From positions 62,001 through 126,000 of the forward strand of contig NZ_FUWG01000008.1 of NCBI RefSeq assembly GCF_900167145.1: a DNA stretch of 64,000 bases, written 5' to 3'. The stretch is from Treponema porcinum. GTDB taxonomy: Bacteria > Spirochaetota > Spirochaetia > Treponematales > Treponemataceae. The position numbers were made by a program, and so were the translations under genes. Positions 8,023 through 15,600 of the stretch are shown piece by piece. The notes under the pieces are model-generated. The model made no database searches. It was not told the origin of the DNA and saw only the letters and a list, made by a program, of their open reading frames with translations. Numbering within the stretch: position 1 is the stretch's first letter; the number at the start of each line of letters is the position of its first letter.

Positions 8023-8247
8023 ATGACAGAAATACCTGTAAAAGACAAAATTAAATTTGCAGTTTCCCTAATAACTGACTTTGCAAAAAAGCATTCGCTT
8101 TCCACAACACAGGCATTTAATTATCTTGACCGCTTTAATGCAATAGATTTTATAAATCAGCATTATAGTGTTGCTCATACGCTTCCTTTTGCAGAAATTC
8201 TTGATAACCTTGCTCTTTATTGTAAAAACCACGGGGGAAATTTGTAG
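8023..8247 (+). CDS. DUF3791 family protein
   Basis: 74 aa. The pattern DKIKFAVSLITDFAKKHSLSTTQAFNYLDRFNAIDFINQHYSVAHTLPFAEILDNL fits DUF3791, small helical proteins often encoded beside a DUF3990 partner in putative toxin-antitoxin-like pairs. No DUF3990 gene follows here; the next recognisable coding sequence is a broken wHTH gene. It may therefore be an orphan remnant of such a pair. The family's function is not established. Confidence 0.7.
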   Translation: MTEIPVKDKIKFAVSLITDFAKKHSLSTTQAFNYLDRFNAIDFINQHYSVAHTLPFAEILDNLALYCKNHGGNL

Positions 8248-8317
8248 TGATTAGGGAATGATGGCAAATAAAAAAGAAGACTCTGTAAAACAGATACACT
8301 CATATTCATTATGATGA

Positions 8318-8551
8318 ATATATAAAAAAATCAGATTTATCAGATGGTGGTCAGAAACCACACAGAAAGTTTTTGACCTTATTAAGGCAAATCCACATAT
8401 CTCAAGAAAACAGCTTTGTGATGAACTGAACATAAACCCAAGCGCCGTTCAAAAGAATATCAAAAAACTCAAAGACCAGAACGCAATCAAACGACAGGGC
8501 GGATCAAAAGGCGGACATTGGAAAATCATCAGAACAGAGATAAAGAGATAA
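8318..8551 (+). pseudogene. Remnant of a winged-helix regulator (C-terminal wHTH)
   Basis: This frame is open from 8318 to TAA at 8549-8551 but has no start codon. It encodes about 77 residues with a clear winged helix: TQKVFDLIKANPHISRKQLCDEL, then NPSAVQKNIKKLKDQ and GGSKGGHWKII. That wing is typical of the C-terminal domain of AlbA_2/divergent-AAA_4 ATP-binding regulators, whose N-terminal ~300 residues are missing. Together with the DUF3791 gene it fills the stretch before the DpnII operon. I infer decay after loss of the 5' part. Confidence 0.65.
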
Positions 8552-8633
8552 TTCAAAAAGAAAATGCGGGCGAAGAGAATCCAAATATACTGGCGTGGAA
8601 GATTAAATAGTAGAAAATTACAGAAAAATAGAA

Positions 8634-8646
8634 TATAATGCAAATA
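8634..8646 (+). promoter_or_regulatory. -10 box that would give a leaderless dpnM mRNA
   Basis: A consensus TATAAT (8634-8639) ends 6 nt before the dpnM ATG (8646-8648), so transcription from it would begin at or next to the A of the start codon. No Shine-Dalgarno-like sequence and no good -35 box are seen upstream. The pneumococcal DpnII operon is known to make a leaderless dpnM transcript from an extended -10 promoter. The same layout here suggests a conserved strategy, although the TGn extension is missing. Confidence 0.5.
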
Positions 8647-9539
8647 TGAGTTTGGCAAAGCCGTTTATAAAATGGGTTGGTGGGAAAAGTCAATTACTTG
8701 AAGAAATTAGAGAAAAATATCCCTCAAAAATAGAAAAATACTGCGAACCTTTTGTAGGTGGCGGTGCGGTGCTTTTTGATGTTTTAAGTAAATTTCAGCC
8801 TAAGCAAGTATTAATCAATGACATAAATAAAGAACTTATAAACACTTACTCTCAAATAAAAAATAATTGTGAAAAAATAATTTTTCACTTGTCAGAGTTA
8901 CAAAATGTTTATAAAAAACATTCGCAGGAAAAAAACAAAGAATTCTTCTATACCAAACGTACTCGTTACAATGAATTAAAAGTAAATTGCAGTGAAACTG
9001 AAAATTTGGAAAAAGCGGTTTTATTTATTTTCTTAAATAAAACATGTTTTAATGGACTATATCGCGTTAATTCCAAAGGTTTGTTCAATGTTCCGTTTAA
9101 CAATGCAAAAAATCCGCTTTTTTGCGATGAAGAAAATTTGCGTGCTTGTTCTGAACTGCTTCAAAATGTAGAAATGAAAGCTTGCGATTATAAGGAATGT
9201 AAAAATTTTATTGATGATAAAACTTTTGTCTATATTGACCCGCCGTATCGTCCGCTTACACAAACCGCAGCGTTTATATCTTATTCAGAAAATGGATTTT
9301 CAGATAAAGAACAAATTGAACTTGGAAATTTCATTACAGAAATATCCAACAAAGGTGCTATGGTGGTTGCCAGTAATTCAGATCCTAAAAATACAGATAA
9401 AAACGATAATTTTTTTGATGACTTATATTCTCAGTTTGAAATAGAAAGAGTTTCTGCATCTAGAATGATAAATTCAAATGCAAAAAAACGTGGTGCGATC
9501 AATGAACTTTTAATCAGCAATATCGCAAGTGTATTTTAA
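8646..9539 (+). CDS. dpnM: DpnII-type DNA adenine methylase (Dam family, GATC)
   Basis: 297 aa D12-class N6-adenine methyltransferase. Motifs: FIKWVGGKSQLL (motif X), CEPFVGGGAVLFDV (SAM-binding motif I), VLINDINKELI, KTCFNGLYRVNSKGLFNVPF and catalytic VYIDPPYRPL (DPPY). The order with a DpnII endonuclease and a second methylase makes this the double-strand GATC methylase of a DpnII system. No ribosome-binding site is seen (see the -10 box 6 nt upstream). Low G+C compared with the chromosome suggests transfer. It is followed by the endonuclease gene after 8 nt. Confidence 0.93.
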   Translation: MSLAKPFIKWVGGKSQLLEEIREKYPSKIEKYCEPFVGGGAVLFDVLSKFQPKQVLINDINKELINTYSQIKNNCEKIIFHLSELQNVYKKHSQEKNKEFFYTKRTRYNELKVNCSETENLEKAVLFIFLNKTCFNGLYRVNSKGLFNVPFNNAKNPLFCDEENLRACSELLQNVEMKACDYKECKNFIDDKTFVYIDPPYRPLTQTAAFISYSENGFSDKEQIELGNFITEISNKGAMVVASNSDPKNTDKNDNFFDDLYSQFEIERVSASRMINSNAKKRGAINELLISNIASVF

Positions 9540-9547
9540 GAGGAACA

Positions 9548-10408
9548 ATGAAACGAGATTTTACAAAATGGCTTTCATCATTTAGAGATAGTATTGCGAC
9601 TTATTCATATTATGTTGATTTTGAAAAAATTTATGATAATGTCGAAAATATAAAAATCGAGTTGAATATTTTAAATTCTCTGATTGGTTCTAAAAACATA
9701 AAATCAGATTTTGAAAAAATACTTGAAAAATACCCGGAGACTTTGAAATGCATTCCGATTTTACTTGCAGTCAGAAATTCAGAAATTGCAGTTTCCGATG
9801 AAAAAGGTACATTCAATTTTGATTTTGCCTCACAAACACAAAAAATCTCTGACTATGCTGATTTTATGGAAAAATCAGGATTGTTTGATTTGCTTCAAAA
9901 TCATCTTATTGGAAATCTTATTGATTATGTAACTGGAGTTGAAACCGGACTCGATTCGAACGGTCGCAAAAATCGTGGCGGTCATCTTATGGAAGATTTA
10001 GTAGAATCTTTCATAAAAAAAGCTGGTTTTGAGAAAGACAAAAACTACTTCAAAGAAATGTACATTCATGAAATAACAGAAAAATGGAATGTGGATTTGT
10101 CTGCAATCTCTAATCAGGGAAAAATGGAAAAACGTTTTGATTATGTCGTGAAAACTGAAAGTCAGATTTATGTAATTGAAACTAACTTTTATGGAAGTGG
10201 CGGTTCAAAACTAAATGAAACCGCACGAAGTTACAAAACGCTTGCACAGGAAGTTGAAACAATTGATGGTCTTACTTTTGTTTGGTTTACAGATGGTAAT
10301 GGCTGGCAAAGTGCAAGGCATAATCTTGAAGAAACTTTTGATGTCATGGAGCATATCTACTGTATTGCAGATATGGAAAATGGTGTGATGAAAAAAATTT
10401 TTAAATAG
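9548..10408 (+). CDS. dpnB: DpnII/MboI family type II restriction endonuclease
   Basis: 286 aa, matching the DpnII family length and pattern: FTKWLSSFRDSIATYSYYVDF at the N-terminus, KCIPILLAVR, LIDYVTGVETGLDSNGRKNRGGHLMEDLVE and the catalytic core KRFDYVVK ... IYVIETNFYGSGGSKLNE (Asp, Glu-x-Asn). It cleaves unmethylated GATC in known members. The start has AAGAGGA about 6 nt upstream. The reading frame is intact and catalytic residues are present, so the system is probably active. It lies between the methylase and an unknown 182-aa gene. Confidence 0.92.
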   Translation: MKRDFTKWLSSFRDSIATYSYYVDFEKIYDNVENIKIELNILNSLIGSKNIKSDFEKILEKYPETLKCIPILLAVRNSEIAVSDEKGTFNFDFASQTQKISDYADFMEKSGLFDLLQNHLIGNLIDYVTGVETGLDSNGRKNRGGHLMEDLVESFIKKAGFEKDKNYFKEMYIHEITEKWNVDLSAISNQGKMEKRFDYVVKTESQIYVIETNFYGSGGSKLNETARSYKTLAQEVETIDGLTFVWFTDGNGWQSARHNLEETFDVMEHIYCIADMENGVMKKIFK

Positions 10409-10416
10409 GACTAAAG

Positions 10417-10965
10417 ATGAATAAAAAAGAAATGCCAGATTCAATTACCCTAAACGGTAAGAGATTACCTTTACTAATTCAGTTTCCAGTTAATGACCAT
10501 TTTCAAATTGGTGTTTATCAAGGTACTTTGTCTGATTTTGATATGATAGTCCGCTATAAACAACTATTAGATGGCAAATGGACTCGAGCAAGAACTCCAA
10601 AACACATCCATTGGGCTGTTGATATTTTAATTAAACAGCATGAAAATCCTGAAGCAACAAATCGATTTTTGGATTTTTTATTAAAACATTGGAATTCTGT
10701 TACGCCATTGTTATCTGAAGCAGAAAGAAAAAATGCACTTGATACAAAAACTTTATTAGACCAAGTAAATAAAGAAGCCCTTAATTATCCTGAACTTGCT
10801 GAAAAAGGTGAATATACTATTAAGTTTCTTATTTTACTTGCAAAACTTCTTATGCTTCAAGAAAAAACAAATTATCCTGATGCTTATATGTTTAAAACTT
10901 TACTCGAACAATTAAGAGCTCATAAAGACATATACAAAATTGTTTCTACAGCAACCCATCATTAA
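10417..10965 (+). CDS. Unknown 182-aa protein inside the DpnII operon
   Basis: I do not recognise a characterised family. The protein is soluble and mostly helical after residue 40. Distinct features are SITLNGKRLPLLIQFPVNDHFQIGVYQGTLSDFD, then a basic His-rich motif (WTRARTPKHIHWAVDILIK, about 62-80), and a C-terminal helical region with KFLILLAKLLMLQEK. It sits 8 nt after the endonuclease and 5 nt before the second methylase, all on one strand, so it is expressed with them. A role as controller, specificity aid or repair/anti-restriction accessory can only be guessed. Confidence 0.8.
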   Translation: MNKKEMPDSITLNGKRLPLLIQFPVNDHFQIGVYQGTLSDFDMIVRYKQLLDGKWTRARTPKHIHWAVDILIKQHENPEATNRFLDFLLKHWNSVTPLLSEAERKNALDTKTLLDQVNKEALNYPELAEKGEYTIKFLILLAKLLMLQEKTNYPDAYMFKTLLEQLRAHKDIYKIVSTATHH

Positions 10966-10970
10966 GGAGT

Positions 10971-11861
10971 TTGTTTATTTCTATCTCTGCTTACTATCGT
11001 TCACAAAATAAAGACTTTACTCTTGCAAAAGGCGATTGTCTGGAACTGCTGCCGAAGATTAATTTTCAGTTTGACATGATTTTTGCAGATCCGCCTTATT
11101 TTCTTTCTAACGGGGGAATTTCTGTTCAAAGCGGTAAGCAGGTTTCTGTAAACAAAGGTGACTGGGATAAATCCCAGGGGTTTGAAAAAGACAATGAGTT
11201 TAATTATAAGTGGCTTTCTCTTTGTCGAGAAAAACTAAAGGAAAATGGTACAATTTGGATCTCTGGAACTTATCACAATATTTTCAGTGTTGCACAAATG
11301 CTGAACGAACTCGACTTTAGAATTTTAAACTGTATTACTTGGGCAAAGACAAATCCTCCGCCAAATCTTTCCTGCAAGTTTTTTACTCATTCAACGGAAT
11401 TTATTCTTTGGGCACGGAAAAACAAAAAAGTAACGCATTATTACAATTATGAACTGATGAAAGAAATAAATGGCGGAACGCAAATGCGTGATTTATGGAG
11501 TTTGCCTGCCATTGCAAAATGGGAAAAAAGTTGTGGCAAGCACCCGACCCAAAAACCGCTTCCGCTGCTTGCCCGTATAATTTTGGCGAGTACAAAAGAA
11601 AATGACTGGATTTTAGACCCGTTTACAGGAAGCAGCACGACAGGAATTGCGGCAAGTTTATTAAACAGAAGATTTTTGGGATTAGACAAGGAAGAAGATT
11701 TCTTGAAAATATCAAAAAATCGTCGAGAAGAAATCAATGACATAAAAACAAGGTTTGAGTATCGTGAAAAAATACTAAAATATTCTGATAAGCCTCTTAA
11801 AGAAATATTAGAAGTTCATGAAGAAATTCCGTATTATGATATTAATTTACCGTTAAATTAA
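10971..11861 (+). CDS. dpnA: DpnA-like DNA adenine methylase (second methylase of the DpnII system)
   Basis: About 296 aa. Order of motifs DMIFADPPYFLSNGGIS (DPPY) ... IWISGTYHNIFSV ... TWAKTNPPPNLSCKFFTHSTEFILWARK ... GKHPTQKPLPLLARIILAS ... ILDPFTGSSTTGIAA is the beta-class arrangement of DpnA, which in pneumococcus methylates GATC also in single-stranded DNA. The start is unclear: TTG at 10971 lies only 1 nt after AAGGAG (10964-10969), while ATT at 10977 lies at a better 7 nt. The C-terminal ~40 residues beyond the catalytic domain are unusual for the family. Confidence 0.9.
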   Translation: MFISISAYYRSQNKDFTLAKGDCLELLPKINFQFDMIFADPPYFLSNGGISVQSGKQVSVNKGDWDKSQGFEKDNEFNYKWLSLCREKLKENGTIWISGTYHNIFSVAQMLNELDFRILNCITWAKTNPPPNLSCKFFTHSTEFILWARKNKKVTHYYNYELMKEINGGTQMRDLWSLPAIAKWEKSCGKHPTQKPLPLLARIILASTKENDWILDPFTGSSTTGIAASLLNRRFLGLDKEEDFLKISKNRREEINDIKTRFEYREKILKYSDKPLKEILEVHEEIPYYDINLPLN

Positions 11862-11887
11862 AAAAAAACGAATAAAAAAATTACCAG

Positions 11888-12203
11888 ACAATTTCTCTTG
11901 CAAGTGAAAAAAGTGATGAAACTGGAGAGTATGATTTTATAACTGCTTCAAGTGAATGGAAAATTTATTGCGAGTAACCTTTGTATAATTTTAAAACCAA
12001 AAAATGATAAATATAAAGTAAATCTAAAATTTTATAAGTATTATCTTGAAAGTTTGCAAAAGCAGATTCGTTCTGACTTAGCAGACGGAACTTCAAAATT
12101 AACAATAAATGCAGATGATTTGATGGATTACTATATAGAATATATTCTTATAGATGAACAAAATAAATTTTATGATGAAAACATAAAAAATATGAGGAGT
12201 TAG
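11888..12203 (+). pseudogene. Remnant of a type I restriction specificity subunit (HsdS)
   Basis: Two frames together resemble the C-terminal target-recognition domain of HsdS. The first (11888-11977) reads TISLASEKSDETGEYDFITASSEWK and stops at TAA 11975-11977. The second (11952-12203) continues with FIASNLCIILKP, then FYKYYLESL, DGTSKLTINADDLMDYYIEYI and DEQNKFYDENIKNM, the usual 'exit helix' order. The N-terminal domain, hsdM and hsdR are absent, so this is a relic. The segment 12204-12382 contains no recognisable coding. Confidence 0.6.
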
Positions 12204-12382
12204 AAAATCAACTTTATGAATCAAAGTTAAGATTGAAAACAGCAATAACTTCAAAAAATGGTATATATAAAATTATATTATTCAGATTGCCCAATTAGCA
12301 ACAAAATTTACCTTGATGATATTTCATTTTGGAGAATGCAGTAGAAGAAATTCTTGTTTGACATAATAAGTAAAGTATAATT

Positions 12383-12549
12383 ATGAATATAAAGCTTAAA
12401 TGGGATTCTGAAAAAGCAGTAATAAATCTAAAGTATTGATGGTTTGTCATTGCTATCGAGAGAGTGATGAAGTAATAAGAATCATTTCAAATCACCGGCA
12501 AACAGTCAATACCGCCACCGTAAAGCACTTTTTTTTACAGATGAAATAA
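12383..12549 (+). pseudogene. Broken brnT-type toxin gene
   Basis: ATG 12383 starts MNIKLKWDSEKAVINLKY, the signature opening of BrnT toxins, and stops at TGA 12437. In another frame 12442-12549 gives HCYRESDEVIRIISNHRQT, matching the BrnT strand pair ending in R(I)IRIIS(A). About 40 middle residues are missing between the two pieces, so the gene has an internal deletion and frameshift. BrnT is the ribonuclease toxin of the BrnT-BrnA pair; no brnA-like gene follows. Confidence 0.6.
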
Positions 12550-12580
12550 AAGAAAAGACAATTGCAATTCAAACAAAACC

Positions 12581-12616
12581 AGGCTACCCCTCTTAAAACT
12601 TTAAGAAGAACAGCCT
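12581..12616 (-). terminator. Rho-independent terminator of the amylase fusion gene
   Basis: Inverted repeat AGGCT (12581-12585)/AGCCT (12612-12616) enclosing TCTTAAA (12591-12597)/TTTAAGA (12600-12606). Read on the minus strand it is followed by GGTTTTGTTTG. It sits 42 nt beyond the stop of the minus-strand isoamylase-amylase gene. The long stem is interrupted, so strength is uncertain. Confidence 0.55.
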
Positions 12617-12657
12617 GATTTATTTATTATATGGAAAGAGTCAAAACTATCTAGGCT

Positions 12658-15600
12658 TTACGGATTTCCAAAATTTGCTGAATAACTTGTTGTTCCGTTT
12701 ACATAAGATATGTCAGGAGTTTTGTTGTAAACTTTTCCAGGTGTGTCGCCTGTTGCATCCCAATTAGGTTGAGTTGTTCCCGCCGGGCATCTTACTAAAA
12801 GGAATCTGTCACAATCTGAAGGAAGTTCAAGTTTTACTGTTGTGCCTGAACCAGAACACTGAACCCAAGAACCGTTAGAAAGTCCATTTGTCCAAACCCA
12901 CGCAAAAATTTTTACAGAACCATTCCAAGCCCAGTCATCAACTGTCACCGAAATCTCAACTGTCGTTTCGCCGCCCGATTCGTAAGTGCCGTTAACGCCT
13001 TTCTGCCAGATTCTGAAATTCGTTCCGCCGTAAATCGGGTTGTTTCCGGCATAACCAGTGCCGGTTGGGGTGTATGAGCCACCGATAGAAACAATCAGGC
13101 TTCCGTTTGTGCCGGTAATTTCTGCTGCATAAACGGAACTTTCTGCTTTCAGCGTTGTCCGTACAGAATCGTATTCAATGCCGATTTCTTTTCTAAGCTG
13201 AATAAGGTAATAGATGTGTTCCCTAAGCGTTTTGTTCGTTCCCGAAACTGTGTTTCCTGCAATGTATGATTGCGCTGCACCTAAACCGCTGTATGGATAA
13301 GTTGTGTCGCCGTTTCCGCCTTCGCTAAATGTAAAATAATGGCTCCATGAAACGCAAGGAACTCCAGGATGAGTTAATATCAAGGCGTAACCTGCACCGA
13401 TTTTATCCCGGTTCAATTCCCAGTGTCCCTGGTTAGAGCCTGTGTCGTGGTTGTCAATGAATGTTACTGCATCAGAAGGCTGGCTTATGTAAAGGTTTGA
13501 TGAATCTGCAAGAAGTGCATAATTTCCGCTTCCTGCTGTAGTTCCCCAGCCGAATACGCTGTTCATTGCACCTTTTAATGCAAAGTCGAACGCACGGGAT
13601 CTCTGTCCGCTTTCTTCTTCCGTTGAGGTTATCCAGTTTTTAATTTCATTTCCCCAGGCAGAAGGAGAAGAAGCATTATATCCGGCTGTTGGCCAGTATT
13701 CGCCTACAGAGAATTGTGCACTTGAGCCGGCATTGTATTTTCCAACATATTTTCCGGCAAAGCCTTTTACATAATCATATCGCCAGCCTACAAATCCGGC
13801 AGGTTTTAGAACATCATTCATCCATGCGATGATTCCTTCCTGAACATTGGTGTTCGTGTGGTCAAGGTCGCGGTATGCACTGTATGAAGCACCAGTATCA
13901 GCAGCACCAGAAGGCTTTCCAACCATGTGATCTTTATCTCCTGAACTTGCATCAAAACCTTCATCATCTGAACAGATTGCAGGATATTTTACGCCTTTTT
14001 CAACGCCCCATGAAGGATTTGTAAAATCGCCCCAGCAAGTTGAACCTGCACGGTGGTTTACAACGATGTCTGCAATTGCTTTTGCAGGCTGAATTGCCTG
14101 AATTACTTCTTTAAGTTCGGCTTTTGTTCCGTAATAACTGTTCAAATTGTTAAGTTCTGTTGGTGCATATCCTTCAGAAGAAGCAGAATCGCAGATGCTC
14201 GGCGGATTAAACCACACATATTCAAATGTATCTTTAATTGCAGAGGCATTGTTTTTCATTATGCCGTACCATTTGCCCCAGTAAGGGCTTGGATTTTCTT
14301 TATTCCAGCTTGTTCCGCGAGGTGCAGAGTTCCATGTAAATCCCTGAAGCATTACACCGCTTTTTGAAGATTCTGAAACCTGTCCTTTTACATAGAATGT
14401 TTTTGAAGCAACAGAAGATGTTTTATATCCGTCTAAAACAGCAACTGCCTTTACAGATGTTTTTTCTGTAACAATAAATGCACCTGTGTACAGTTTTCCG
14501 TTTTCTTCTGACGGAACTGAGTCGTCTACAGTGTAATAGATTTTTGCACCATCTGTATCACAAGTAATTGTAATCTGAGTGCTTGTATCAAATGGAGAAG
14601 TTCCGCTTATTACAGGAGTTGAGCATGATGGAGTATCTGTAACTTGTTTTAAAATTGTTACTGTGTATGCACCTACACCGTAAGTGTCAGAAGAATCCCG
14701 CCTGTATGAAGTATCCGTTTCTTCCCAATAGTTCAGGTATTCTTCTGCCCAGCTTCCGGTGTCTACAATGCGAGTCCATTCTTTTCCGCTTGAAGGAGCA
14801 GGAATTGTAAATGTTACAGAATCGCCTGTCATATTAATCATCATGTAATATGTTCCGCCTGAAACTTTACCTGAACCGTTTATCATTAAAGCTTTCGTGC
14901 ATCCTTCGTCGGCCCAGCCTTTTACTCCGGCGGTTGAATACCATTCGATTGGAGATGCAGCTCCTGTAACCTGCCGCAGGCTTTCATTGTTCAGCCTTTC
15001 GTTCATTACAAAGCGGGCAAAGTCAAAGTTTCCGTTTTTGCCTTCCGTGTTTGCAAATTTTCCGAATTTATCGGTGTAAGTTCCACATTCAGCGTTTCCG
15101 TTTGAACCAGTGCTTACCGTGTGCGGAGAATCTGTTGCAATCATAGAATAATTGTTCCATGTTGCAACGCTGTCTATGTTATACGGATTGTTGTTTCCGT
15201 TCTGCGTTCGTCCGAATTCGTCGCCGTAGACAATCATCGGGATTCCTGCACTGAACATCTGCATTGCAAAATAATTTCGTGCACGCTGTCTGTTTGAGGC
15301 GGCATCTGTTCCTGTTCCAAGATTATTTGTATCGCCGTTTCCGCCGTCGCTAGGACCGAATGGCCATGTTAATTTTCCGTTTAAAGCGTTTCCTGCTCCT
15401 TGATAAGAACACAAGTCTGCAAGGGTAAAACCGTCGTGAGCAACTACAAAGTTTACCGAAGGTTCATTTTCGCCAAAATAGGTAAGCGTTCCGTAAAGTC
15501 CGTCTGTGTATGAAATTGAAGACTGGGCTGCACCGTTTCCTACAAAGCCCCGGATATTGTCGCGGTAGTAGCCGTTCCAGCCTGCCCAACCGTCAGGGAA

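Noticed and set aside
8551..12660. DpnII operon as a second integron cassette
   Set aside because: I found no complementary R-box pair or attC-like fold at either end; only A+T-rich spacers and pseudogenes flank it.
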